Source of the DNA: Quillaja saponaria
Taxonomy: Eukaryota; Streptophyta; Magnoliopsida; Fabales; Quillajaceae
Length of the DNA stretch: 64,000 nucleotides
Direction: 5' to 3'
Assembly (NCBI GenBank): GCA_029379385.1
Contig: CM055615.1
Location: 6,076,001-6,140,000, forward strand
Shown here piece by piece: positions 12,736 through 24,394 of the stretch. The position numbers and the translations under genes are program-made. A model generated the notes under the pieces. It was not told the origin of the DNA, ran no database searches, and was given only the letters and a program-made list of their open reading frames with translations. Each line of letters begins with the position of its first letter. Position 1 is the stretch's first letter.

Positions 12736-13136
12736 AATCTCGATGTGAGTGACACTTTCAATTTTTTCACTATTATTTTCTTTATATATGTATGATTAAT
12801 GTGAGTGAGATCTAGCGACTTACTATATTGATATCTAATCTTGCGTGATTTTAGATATTTCTGTTATGATATAATTAACTATAATGCTTCTCTTAACTCA
12901 ACAATCTTCATGTTAATTAGACCCAAATGCTCTGAATCCCAAAAAAAAACAATAATAATAATAATAAATAAAGTTTTTAACATTAAACTATTTTACATTC
13001 TAATCAATCCGATCTTATTTTTATTTCGAACTAATTCGTGTGATAAGTATGATCACATAAGAGTTGAATGATAATTAAAGAGTATGAATTATCGAAAATA
13101 ATAAGAATGTATATATAGTTTGTGGATGTGAGGAAC

Positions 13137-13731
13137 TAACCATCTTTGACTACCTCATGCTCGGTCGGGATATGTCAAACATGTATGTGAAAAGATACAG
13201 TCTTTGGTGCTAACACTGGATTACGGAAACAAAACTTGTAAATTCCATTTTGTGGGGCTTTGAACTCAAACTTGTCCCCTCATGTTCCCTGCAAAGAATG
13301 CACCACATTACCCCTTGGAGATGTCACTTGCAATAAATAAAACACTAGAATTTGGATTAAAATTCAATTTCGTAAAGTGAGAAGTTTAGGAAAATAAATT
13401 TTACCTCTCATTATATAATTCATAAGCTTAAACAACTTTTTTGTAGATTAAAAAAAAAAATTAAAAAATCCCATAGTTGTTAGTCAAAACATAAACTTAA
13501 AGTAAAATTAATTTTAGGGTGGTTCGAGCCCCAAAATATGTCATGGTCAATAACTACGAAATTTCCAGAAACAGTATCACCTTCATATGAAACATTTTCA
13601 GATACACATTCTATGTCATTTAAAGTAATTGAAAGAGCAAATCCATGGCTAAGAATGCAACTAAGAAAACTGAGTGTTATAGGAATCTTAAGGAACCACA
13701 TTTTTGAATTTGATTTTGGTATGACATTCAA
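13137..13731 (-). pseudogene. p24 (emp24/GOLD) cargo receptor pseudogene
   Basis: The minus strand carries two exons of a plant p24-beta-type protein, a small type I membrane cargo receptor of ER-Golgi vesicles. Exon 1 (13,731 to about 13,495) encodes a signal-peptide-like start (MWFLKIPITLSFLSCILS), then SITLNDIECVSENV and EGDTVSGNFVVIDHDIFWGS, the beginning of the GOLD domain. Exon 2 (about 13,327-13,137) reads TSPRGNVVHSLQGT*GDKFEF, KAPQNGIYKFCFRNP and KTVSFHIHV*HIP. It has two in-frame TGA stops, and the frame ends before the coiled coil, membrane span and cytoplasmic tail. A retained intron of about 170 bp with a CAAG acceptor indicates a DNA-level copy, not a retrocopy. It is broken and truncated. 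Confidence 0.85.
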
Positions 13732-15426
13732 TTCAGCATCTGTCTTGGATCTCTATTGGGGAATGGAAAGACAAATTCATCAAGAGGCCATAAATGATGG
13801 CTCAAAGTTCGCTTAAGTTGTTTGTTAAAATTCCTCCATGAGGGTACATTAGTCATTTTAAAATTAATAATGTCATGAAATTTCTAAGGGAAGATTAGTT
13901 TAAAATTAAATATCCCTTCAAATCTATTATAAAAAACACTTCACCAATTTAAATGAGAATGACTTCTGAATTTGTTTTATCTATCGATTTATTTGTTACA
14001 ATATAATTCAGTATAAATTGTTATTGTCTCTACCAATTTACTTTACTACTTTAATTGTAAGAACACATTCCAACATAAATCGTCAAAAAAATATCCTCCT
14101 GATTTTTGTGTTACAAACTTTTCATTTTAAATTGATTACATCTATGTTGATTAGTATGTTAATAGACATTCACATTAAATCATCATTGTTTTATTCTGAT
14201 TATGATCTTTTATTTTATTTTGTTGATATCTGATAACTTAGGTTTCATGTAATATAATTGATCTTTTATATTTTTTTTGTTGATATTTACAAGTCATTTG
14301 ATAACTTAGGTTTCGTGTAATATAATTTCTAAGATAATAGTACTAACTGTAAAAACTAAGCTAAGTCATTATAAATGAAGACTTGAGAATGTGTTTTACA
14401 GATGCATAATTTTTCTTTGGAGTGGAGACATAATATGACTAATTTACTTGGGATAATATATATAACATTTTGTTTTTATACAGTTTGATAATTTTTCACT
14501 GAAAAAAGATAGGAAAAAGTAAAACAAAATAAAAATAAATAAATTCCCAACTAATGCTGACTTACAATTATATATTTGACACTAAATCGTCAAAATTTAA
14601 TTAATTTTTATTACTACGGCATTAGAGTAAAGTTCATCACCTCATTTGTGTGTTAGTACATATGTTACAATAAATCGCTAAATCTATCAATTTATTTCGT
14701 ATAGTACATTTCAGCATCAATCAACAAGTTATACGTAGACTAATTTATTATAACATACTTTACTCATTACAATTTTGATAATTTATTTTTTAGAACATAA
14801 TTAGGCATAAACATGACTAATTTCTTGATGCCCATTGGATTAGGGAGGTATTTATGCTGCACTTTCAAGAATTGTTTTGAGTCTTTGGGACTTGACCAAT
14901 ACATCATTGAGAATAAACCAGAACAAATACTTTGGAACACAATAACTTAGGAATGACATAGGTAATTCTTCATACTACAACAAATGTTACTATCGTAGCA
15001 AACCATTGTCGCTGATAACATATATTCGTGATAACAATTTAGTAATCTATAACAACATTTTTGCTATATTGTTAATAAATCTTGAAAATTTGTACTCTTT
15101 GTCATTGATAATTAACTCCCTATAGTTGATGTGAAGCTAATTTCCCGCCAAATGGTGGAGTATTACCTGCGGCAGGAGGATCAAATATCTGCGATAGCAT
15201 CTATTGTCGTTGATATGGACTAATTTCATGTTTTTTCATTCTTTCCCAAATCAAACCCCTAGCTTTTCCTCCATTCTCAGTTTCACGATTTTTTTTCCCC
15301 TTCTCTTCTCTCGTCAGCTGAAGTATTATAGAAGTGAACTGAAGTTTTCAACTGAAAATTATGAATAAACTAAGGAAGGTGTATAATGAGTTCACTAAAA
15401 AAAATTAAAAAAATCTATGAATCATC
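13732..15426. other. AT-rich spacer with a transposon-like segment
   Basis: No gene is visible. From about 14,975 to 15,230 repeated CGCTGATAAC- and CGTGATAAC-type words follow a CTACAACAAATG motif. That pattern is typical of the subterminal region of a non-autonomous DNA element, but I cannot place both ends. The 71-codon frame at 14,018-14,233 has no recognisable feature. Confidence 0.3.
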
Positions 15427-16246
15427 TACTACAAGAAACTGCATTATCTGCGTAACTCATTTCTAGACTCAAAAGTCATATCACAGGCATCGATATTTAT
15501 TTTCGTCAGCACATAGTCATAGATAAATGGATATTGCGTCTGTGTAGATGCCGAATATGGCCCTTTTTAGTATGAAGGGTGCAGTGCGGCACGGTAACTA
15601 CCAAGAGGCCCTATGCCATAGAGGACACGGCAAGACCCGTTTAGGCTACCCTTTCTTGTGGCATCAGCATCCTCTAGGGAGGCGGGCAAAAAGTTGTCCA
15701 TCCACTGCTTCTTTGTTGCAACCATGGCTCTATTTTTCCCTTGTCATTTTGCACTCATCATTTTCCTTAATTTCCATAAATTACAAAAATAACCTCCTTT
15801 ATTCTCCTTTATACCAACCATACCCTTTCCCCAATTTATTTTTTTCATTCTGTTGCCAACGGCTAGCTTTTTTTCAAATATTTTTTTTTAATTTGACTTA
15901 AATGGAAGGATTTCAAAAAAAAATTTCCTTTTCCTAACTCTATAATACTCATCTTCCTCCTCATATTTTTACACCATTCTCATATTCAATCAAAATTCTT
16001 CTAAAATTTAATTCTTTTGAATTTTTAAGTTTTTGATTTTATTGTCTAAAATGGAAAACAATGTTAGAATGCAGTGGAGACTGAAAAAGACTAAAATTTT
16101 CATTAATTGCTGTATCGAGGAAAAAACAAAGACAACTCAAGTATTCAAATCTACCTGATGGGCAAGTATCAGTGCCTGATATAAAGAGCTTATTGGGCAA
16201 ACCTTAAAATATTCCCATTCAAAAGTAAATGGGATTTACTACAGGA
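15427..16246. mobile_element. CACTA left terminus, first of two
   Basis: TACTACAAGAAACTGCATTATCTG at 15,427 closely matches the terminus at 16,247 (first base C to T). It is followed by CATCG/GCGTCTG subterminal words. A GC-richer stretch at 15,550-15,740 (containing GTGCAGTGCGGCACGG) stands out from the AT-rich background. It is open for 117 codons but has no recognisable similarity, so I do not call it a gene. The matching right end was not identified. Confidence 0.5.
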
Positions 16247-16640
16247 CACTACAAGAAAATGCATTATCTGTGGCTGCTTAATGCAAACACAGAATGTCAC
16301 AATCTAGACACAGATAAACAACTGCTTTGAACCTAGATACAGTAAGCCTAGACTCAAATATTATCTTTTGCATCTACGCAAACGCATAAGTTATCTGCAT
16401 CTCTCTTTTTACGTCTACTAGATAGACATAATATCTAAACGCTAATAATTAGGTGTCAAATATCAAAATCTAGCTTCCAGACATTGAAATGCAGACCCAT
16501 ATACAATTGCGTCTGCAGAACATACACGTAAAAATAGACGTATATTTTTTTCTATTAATTTTTAATATTTTTCCACGTCTGCAGTCTGCAGACACAAATA
16601 ATAAAATTGCAAATACAGATTTTTAAAATAATAAACATAT
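16247..16640. mobile_element. CACTA left terminus and subterminal repeats
   Basis: CACTACAAGAAAATGCATTA is a canonical CACTA end. About 350 bp of subterminal DNA follows, with many copies in both directions of words such as AGACACAGAT, CATCTACGCA and GTCTGCAG. These words match the subterminal DNA at 9,330-9,450, 32,490-32,755 and 41,100-41,350, so all belong to one CACTA family. The partner end is uncertain; one candidate is the degenerate terminus at 32,755. Confidence 0.65.
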
Positions 16641-16959
16641 TTATTTTATTTTTACTTAATTTCTCATTTTTATACTTTTAAATATTTTCTTCAAAAGAAT
16701 TTTTTATATTTAAATCCAAATTTTATATAAAAAAATATTATTTAAAAATCATCGTAGCAATATTATTACAATAAATAGTACATAAAAAAAAATACATAAA
16801 TTTAAAAATCGTCTGCCTAACTCAGGTGAGAAGGCCCGAATGTAAGAGATAGAACTTGAAATAATCAAAATAAATATGTTATAAGTTATACTTAAATTAA
16901 TATGGATATAAGTTAAAGCTCTAATTAATTAACTTGGACAAATTAAGTAAAAATTTGAA

Positions 16960-18400
16960 AATATTTGCCTTAAAACTAAATGTTCAGTCTAATATCATAA
17001 CTATTGGTCCAAATAGATTTACGTTTCTTCTTAATGGTCTTATTTATTTTCACAGTTGTGCTGGTACTCTCAGAATCTGAAACAAACTTATAGTTGATGG
17101 TTTTGCCCCCAAAACCCAAGTTTTCAAAGTTTTTGCCTTGAACCTCAAAATTTGGCCTACTATCACAACTGTCTATTTAAATAGATTTTTTATTTCTTTC
17201 TACAAATCTTATTCATCCCCCCAGTTGTGTCAATACTCTCGAAAATTCAAAACAGACTTATATTTGTTCGTTTTGCCTCTTTAACTGAAGTTTTTAAGAT
17301 TTTGCCTTAAAACTAAAAGTTTGGCCTACTATCATAACCGTTCATCTAAATGAATTTCTATTTCTTCCTACAGATCATATTCAGTCCTTATAGTTGTGCT
17401 GGTACTCCTTCTCGAATTGGACTAGCATTTAATTGCCTCTTAAATCTAAGTTTTCAAAATTTTTGTCTTGAAACTCAAAGTTTGGCCTATAATCCTAACC
17501 ATTGATCTAAATGGATTTTTCATTTTTTCCTATAAACTTCATTCAGTCCTAGCGGTCATGTTAGTACTCCCGGATTCCTAAACGAACTAGTATTTAACTG
17601 TTTTGCCCCCAAATCCAAAATTGGCAAGTTTTTGCCTTGAAACTCAGTTTAACCTTCTATCCTAACTGTTTATCCAAATATATTTCCGTTTCTTTCTACA
17701 TCAAAACTCCTAAAATGACATATATTTGACTGTTTTGCCCCTTCGAACCCAAACTTGGCAAGTGTTTGCCTTGAAAGTCAAAGTTTCAACTAATATCCTA
17801 ACTGTTGGTCCAAATATATTTTGGTTTCTTCGTATAAGTCTTATTTATCCCTATGGTCATTTTGGTATTCTTAGAATCCAAAACGGACTTGTCTTTAACC
17901 TCCCCCCCCTCCCCTTAAGAACCTGGCTTTTCAAAGATTTTACCTTGCAACTTAAAGTTTGGCTTACTATCTTAACTGTTAATCCGAGTAGATGTATGTT
18001 TCTTTTTACAAGTCTTATTCATCCCACGGTCATGTTGGCACTCCAAATATTCTAAACAAATTTGTATTTGATTATTTTGTCTCCCAAACGTAAGTTTTCA
18101 AAGTTTTTACTTTGAAACTCAAAGTTTGGTCTGAAATCCTAATCGTTGTTCCAAATGGATTTCATTTTTCTTCTACAAGTCTCATTCTTCCCATAGTCAT
18201 ATCAGTGCTCTTGGAATCCAAAACAAACTAGTATTTGACCATTTTTCCATCCAAACTCAAACTTGGCAAGTTTTGTCTTGAAACACAAAATTTGGCTTAA
18301 AATCCTAACCATTGATCCAAATGAATTTTCATTTTTTACTACAAGGTTTATTCGTCCCTATGATCTTACCAATACTCCTGAAATCCTAAACGGATTAGTA
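16960..18400. repeat. Tandem array, about 167-bp unit, about 9 copies
   Basis: A unit containing GCCTTGAAACTCAAAGTTTG, a TATCCTAACCGTTGATCCAAAT-type core and TTTTGCCCCCAAACCCAAG recurs. I place the GCCTTGAAACTC-like word near 16,967, 17,134, 17,304, 17,465, 17,634, 17,768, 17,942, 18,109 and 18,275. Spacings are 161-174 bp except one short unit of 134 bp. Copies are diverged, so the array is old. The unit length is near nucleosome size, as in many plant satellites, but it may simply be the internal repeat of the CACTA element starting at 16,247. The open frame at 17,726-18,055 is only a by-product of the repeat. Confidence 0.85.
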
Positions 18401-20235
18401 TTCTCTCTTCTTTGACAATTATTAAAATTCAGTGAAAGGGAACCAAAGGAGAAAAAAACAGTAGAGAAACCTAGAAAAGAAAAAAATATTGAAAAAAAGA
18501 AAAACACAACAACAACAATAATGAGGTATATCATTAAGAATCTACAAAAATAGGTATAGCATAGCCTGAAATCCACTTTCAAAATTTCCGCAGCTGAAAA
18601 ACATTTCAAGTGTAATGCAAAAACATAAATCTATTTTTAATATTTCCACACCTTATAACAGACACACAAATCCTCCATATTCATCCCCACTCCTCTCTTT
18701 GCATATCTTATAAAAATCAAAAAGCCATTTTTAGTAAAACAAACATCCATTAAACTAAAAAAAAAATGTACATTAAAAAAAAATTAAAAATTGAGAACTC
18801 ATTTTAAAGATCAATAGAAATAGCTTGAGAAAAATGCATGAAAAACCAAGTACATTAATATAACAAAAATTGAGAATCCAAATTCATAAATCGGTTGAAA
18901 TAGTTTGATAATAAAAACAAAAGATTGAGAATAATCTCATTTTCCCGGTGAAGAGTAACTCTTCAAAATCAAAATATTTTATAGAGGATGTCCGGTAAAA
19001 CCTCACACTGTTGAGGTTTGATGAAATGAGTAGAGTACGAAGAGGAGAGGGAGAAGGTGACAAAACCAAGCACAATTGATGGGGGCGGTAGAATGTGAAC
19101 AGACAAATAATTTTGAAGACTAGTATAGGCCTATAGGCTTTGATCTATAACCTTAATTTCTAGAAAATAAATATAAACAAAAACTAGAGCTAAGAAATGT
19201 AATTGTACACCTAAACCAATGGACTTGTCTATATATATTGGTACTGTTTGACTAATTCTATAATAGCTCCTTCTTGACCATACTAATGGCTTACTTGTAC
19301 CAAACTACATCATATTATCCAAGTTAGAACTGAACAATGGACAAAGCAAGACAAAATGGTATCAAAGAGTTCAAAAATAAGCAAAGAGAGGAAATTCAAA
19401 CCCATTAAACCCAACAAATTCAGAAACAAAAAAACTCCTATCAGAAGTGTTTTAGCAAATGTTTAATCACATTTTTAGTTGTAACAATGAAGCTTACTAG
19501 CCAATTGACATTTATAAATAGCATTCCACCAAAAAAACAACATTTTATAAGAGCATTCCAACCACGAATCAACTGAGTTCATTTGTGTCAGTGTAAATGG
19601 AAAGGATACTAAGTATTTCAATTTTTTTAGGGGGATGTAAGCATCTTAAAATTGATATATATCTAAACCAGCTTAATGTTGTTATGTTAACATCATAAAT
19701 GGTCTCCTTGACATATAAGACACAATTTTTCCAAACAAATATTTTTTGATTGACAAGTCAAAATTCGTGAACTTACCACCAAAAAATTAGAAAAGAAAAT
19801 TAAAAAAAATAGCCTAACGAAATCAACAGTAAGCCAAATAAAAACACAATCAGCAAACATTTATGGGCACAATCAATGGAATAACCCATCAATTAAAAAT
19901 TGTCTCTCATTTTTGTCGAACAAAAATGTCAAAAATTAATTTAATAATATACCCAAAATTAAATTGCTAGGGATAATCAAAGGGTAAGTGGATACCTAAG
20001 AAGTGTAAGAAAGCAATAGACCCAAAACGAATATACAAGGAGAACTATCAAGGCCCAATTGAAGATTGAATTGTCTAATTATGAAAGAACCTAAGTCTAT
20101 ACCAAAAATAAAATTGATGAATCCAATTAAACTTTTAACATACAAGCATAGGAAAAGAAATATGACTCAAAACAAAACTCAACCAAGCTCAGTCCACTCA
20201 TTCAAATGAAAAATGAAATGTTAATAGTATAAACT
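18401..20235. other. AT-rich spacer, no gene seen
   Basis: The stretch is A-rich with short, unsupported open frames (for example 18,358-18,609 and 18,884-19,075 on the minus strand). No splice-consistent coding or known motif was recognised. Confidence 0.4.
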
Positions 20236-20708
20236 CATTACAAGAAAATTCAGCATTAAAGACCGCTAAATACAGTCTCTAATAATCTAATTATGATCTC
20301 TAATAGCGCAGCGATCTCTGATGAGCGATCGCAGGTATCCTAGTATGTCTAATGCTTCATATTAGGGACCATGATTCTTATCAGAAACATGATAATGTTG
20401 ATTTTTGCACACACAAGACCCAAAAAAAAAAAAAAAACATCTTTTTTCCTTTTTTTAATTGTATGTTAATCAATTAAATTTTGATTTAATTCAAATATGT
20501 ATTAAAAAAATGAGGAAATAAATTAAGAAAATCAAATTGTATTATTATAATTAAAGTAATTAAATACATTTAAAAAAAACATTAAACTTAGTTACTCTAA
20601 TTCAAAAGCTATATTATTTCTACCTTAAGCATTATTCGAGCTAGGTCATGATATTCATTTGAATGAGAATTGATAGGGTTTGTTGGATTTTGGAATATAT
20701 CATCTTCT

Positions 20709-20820
20709 CCTCTTGAACAATATATTCATCATGTCACTAACTTTTTGCCATAAATCAGGCTGAAGGAGGAAGTCAGAATCATCTTTTAAGAGAGGTTTTA
20801 GCTTAGCTTGCACCATCTGA
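20709..20820 (-). pseudogene. Captured exon-like segment, unidentified
   Basis: The minus strand shows a good 3' splice site (TATGTTTCAG) followed by a 38-codon open segment, MVQAKLKPLLKDDSDFLLQP and onward, ending in TGA. It lies just 3' (on the same strand) of the WNK fragment within the CACTA-like element. I do not recognise the protein. Acceptor, open frame and stop together suggest a terminal exon copied from a host gene. Confidence 0.35.
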
Positions 20821-21001
20821 AACATACTTTCCATTTAACTTGTACTAACATCTGCAAATTGCTCTCTTTATTTCATGCTTGAGTATTTCCTTTTCACCTC
20901 ACGTAATACGATTCAAAACTTGGTCCTACTTCACTGCATGAAGCCACACGGATTCATGATATAATCTTTAATGGCTTAGCTTCCTTTATTTTCACCATTT
21001 T

Positions 21002-21286
21002 TCACCATTTTTCTGTTGGATTCGTGTGCAATATTTTTCCTGAGATGGCTGAAACAAGTACTGCTGTGAATTTAGGTTTCTTGGTCAAAGAATTGTTGCT
21101 GAGAAGAGGCACTTTAGAGTACAATCGCTGCAAATCCTTTGGTCTGCGAAGAGCCTTGTTGAGTTTCACCCAATTCCATACTACCTCTGTACCAAGGACC
21201 TGATCAATTGCTTTATACACTGTCTTCATTGCTCCTTTTCCAAGAATATCTTCAAACTGATCATAACAATACACAACTATAGTCAA
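21002..21286 (-). pseudogene. WNK-type protein kinase fragment
   Basis: The open frame contains ILGKGAMKTVYKAIDQVLG, then EVVWNWVKLNKAL and DLQRLYSKVPLLS. This is the glycine-rich loop and N-lobe of plant WNK kinases, which have cysteine-free GKGAMKTVYKA loops and lack the usual catalytic lysine in the VAIK position. Only about 57 residues (roughly 21,262-21,095) match. Upstream residues look intronic, and the downstream end (TKKPKFTAVL and onward) is not kinase. Enzymes of this family are about 300-700 residues, so this is a captured piece inside the CACTA-like element, not a working kinase. Confidence 0.75.
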
Positions 21287-21781
21287 TCAAGCAATTGCAG
21301 AATCACATTTTAATCTCTCAATAAGCAAGCACCTACAAAGTTATACAAATCTTACACTTACTCCCAGAAAAGGAATAAAAAGAAGGCTACAAAACGTTTG
21401 TAGTATCCATAACTAAGTAATTGGAAAGCAATTATTGTCGTTGTCATAAAAGAATATCAAGTTGTAATCCATTTCTTGGTTGTGAGGATCATTTAAGCTA
21501 TCCATACAGCTATAGTATATGAGCATCTAAAGTATGCAATTTATCTTAATTATACATGCTTATGTCAAACTAATTCACAATCAGCACAAGAAATGGGTGG
21601 TCAAGTAACTCTTCAAATCTCAATAGTAATAAAAAAAAAAAAAAAAAAATCCTTCTGGACATACGACACAAGCATGGGAGGCAGGAAGGAGGTGGAAAGG
21701 GACAATGTCAAGCCTTTTAGGCAAGCTAAGAGGGTATTCATATGTTAGCACTAAACTATTAAGGTATAGACACATAGTTTT

Positions 21782-21910
21782 TGTTAGAATAGTTTATGTT
21801 ATGTACACATTGGTTGTATGTGGTACTTTTCTTTTTTCTTTTTTTAAAAGTCTGTGGATGTAACATTTGATTTATTCAAGCTACAACCCTTTCTCATATA
21901 TCTATTTACA
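21782..21910 (+). repeat. Left LTR of the outer copia
   Basis: The 129-bp LTR has TG...CA ends and carries ACATTGGTTGTATG, CAAGCTACAACCC and ATCTATTTACA. All three are repeated in the right LTR at 30,109-30,249. The primer-binding site adjoins its right edge. Confidence 0.8.
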
Positions 21911-22313
21911 TGATATCAGAGCAAATTAGTCCAAAACCCTAACCTCTACAAAAAACCATCTCACCCATAATTTTTCGGTGACCAGAAAATTAGGAAATTA
22001 TCATAAGCGTCGCTGCCTAGCCTAGAAGTCTATTCTCCAGCATGTATTTTGGCCATCCATTATCCCAGAAAGACTGCAATCTCTAATCTGTCAGTTACAA
22101 GAAAACTGCCAAAAAACAACAGCCCATGTACTGGTACAATGGATGGCGCATGACAACAACACGTAGCAAAGCAGGATTACACGTGCTGGTGCATGCAAGC
22201 ATGAGATCTACATGCAAAGGGAGCTTTAGGTGCGTGTAAGCATGCGCACGCGTGAGGGCCACTCACAGAAAGAAATTTAGGATAACCAAATTATTTCTCT
22301 TTTATGAAATTCA

Positions 22314-22930
22314 ATGGAACTTCCGATTGTTGATGTGTGTTCCTATTGTACTGTCAAAGAAATATGGGTTTTTGTGAAAATAATGTACTTTAGTAATTTG
22401 ACTTATCTGTATAATATCTCTCGTAGTATCTTTCAGGCCAAACAACTTAGTTGTCTTTCTGACTATTTTGGTTCTATAAAGCAAGTTTATGATGAGCTTA
22501 ATATTGTTCAATCTCTTTCATTTGACATAGCAAAGCAAAAGGAACAATGTGAACAACTTATGGTTCTTAGTTTTTGGGCTAGTCTTCATTCTGATTATGA
22601 ACCTGTTGAGGCACAGATTCTTGTGGGAGCTTCTCTTTCCTCTCTTGCTAAAGTTTATTGTCGAATATCTCAGTACTCACATGGTACTGATGCTAGTCAT
22701 GATAAATCCGCTCTTGCTATTTAGTCTTTTCAGTTGCATAATGGGACTTGGTGTGGTGGTACTAGACATGGTCATGGTGGTAGAGGAGGTCGTGGAGGCT
22801 GAGGACGTCGTTATTGCACTTATTGTGGCCAAGATAACCACACTCGTGAATATTGTTGTAAGTTGAATAGTGAACCTCCTAAAGTTGCAAATAATGCATA
22901 CACCTCCTCAAAACCTAAGTTTTCTAGCAA
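22314..22930 (+). pseudogene. copia gag remnant with zinc knuckle
   Basis: An open segment from 22,314 reads like the UBN2-type gag of copia elements (LSCLSDYFGSIKQVYDELN, then FWASLHSDYEPVEAQIL). After a stop near 22,724, another frame gives a GRGG-rich stretch and YCTYCGQDNHTREYC (about 22,810-22,860). This is an intact CX2CX4HX4C nucleic-acid-binding knuckle. Stops and frameshifts show it is not functional. Confidence 0.75.
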
Positions 22931-23028
22931 CATTTTTATCTCACAGAAGGAGTACTCTAAGTTATTTCAGTTACAGTTTGCATAGCAAGCATTTCTTCTC
23001 ACTACATTTATTGCCCAGTTAGATAATT

Positions 23029-24388
23029 CTACATTGATCCTTATTTATAAGAATAAAGGAGACATTCAAAGTTGTACGAATTATCAAGAAATAAAACTTA
23101 TAAGTCATACAATGCAACTGTGGGAGAGAGTGATTAAGTGTAAGCTTAGGAATGAGACTCTAGTTTCTGAGAATCAATTTGGCTTTATGCCAAGAATATC
23201 TACAATGACTGTTATTTTCTTACTCAGAAGATTAATGAAAAAATATGAATTTTCTTACTCAGGAGATTAATGGAGAAATATAAAGAAAAGAAAAAGAATC
23301 TTTACATCACTTTTATTGATTTAGAAAAAAGAATATGATAGGGTGCCAAGATAAGTCTTGTGGTGGGTTATCAAAAAGAAGAAGGTCTTAACTAAATATG
23401 TATAAGTTATTAAGACATGTATGAGAGAATAATGACTAGGGTACTGATTATAAATGGTATAACTAAAAAGTTCCCAATCACAATAGGAGTTCACCAAAGT
23501 TTATCATTAAGCCCATACCTATTTGCTTTATTTAAAGATGAACTTACTTATAATATTCAAGATAAAACTCGTAATGCATGGTGTATATTGATGATATCGT
23601 GTTGGTAGATGAAACTAGAGAAGATTTGAATCCTAAACTAGAAGTGTGGAGGAGCGCGTTAGAATCTAAAAATCTTAGATTGAGTCGGACGAAAAATGAG
23701 TTTTTGGAGTACAATTTCAGTGAAACTAGAAGAGGCCCGAATGAAATAATTTTGGACTGTCAGGCAATCCCTACAAATGATGTGTTTAAGTATTTAGGTT
23801 AATTTATACAAATAGATAGCGCAATTAAGCATGATGTAAATCATATGATCAAGGTAGGGTAAGTGAAGTAGCATAGTACTTTGGAAGTTTTATGTGATCC
23901 TAAAATCTCAAATAGATTGAGAAGAAAAAATTTAATAAGACAGCAATGAGACTGACTATGCTGTATGGTACTAAATGTTAGGTAATTAAAAAGTAACACT
24001 TGTATAAGATGAGAATAGCTAAAATGAGAATATTGATATAGATGACTAAACATACAAAAAAGAATAGAATGAGGAATGAGGAGATCCATAAGAAGGTGTA
24101 AGAAACTCCAATTGAGGAGAAAATGAGGGAGAATTGTTATGTTGGTTTGGACATATCCAACATCATCCAATAGATGCGATAGTTAAGAAAGGTGACTTGG
24201 TATAGGAGTCAGGTGTTAGATATGGTAAGTGAAGACAGAAACTTACATGGTATGCAGTCATCGAGAAGGATATGGCTACTCTAGACATTACTAAAAATAA
24301 TGCCTTGGATCGTTGCGAATGGAAGAAAAAAATTCATATAGCCGACCCTAACTAGTTTATGATTTAAGACTTAGTTAAATTGAGTTGC
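23029..24388 (+). mobile_element. 5'-truncated RTE-type LINE fragment
   Basis: The plus strand contains non-LTR reverse transcriptase blocks: IYKNKGDIQSCTNYQEIKLI, WERVIKCKL and ENQFGFMPRIST (23,034-23,270), then FPITIGVHQSLSLSPYLFAL and YIDDIVLVDETRED with the downstream LRLSRTKNEFLE region (to 23,802). The family usually has FADD where this copy reads YIDD. The 3' end has the GCCGACCCTAACTAG-type tail typical of plant RTE elements (about 24,350). It is frameshifted several times and lacks the endonuclease. It interrupts the copia between gag and protease. Confidence 0.8.
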
Positions 24389-24394
24389 TTTTCT

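Noticed and set aside
13515..13535. tRNA-like B box (GGTTCGAGCCC)
   Set aside because: It lies in the p24 exon encoding IFWGSNHP on the other strand, and no cloverleaf or A box is found.
17726..18055. 109-codon open frame
   Set aside because: By-product of the 167-bp tandem repeat.
23578..23802. Retrovirus-type reverse transcriptase because of YIDD
   Set aside because: The surrounding residues (DIVLVDETRED, LRLSRTKNEF) belong to the RTE-type LINE family, where the motif is normally FADD.
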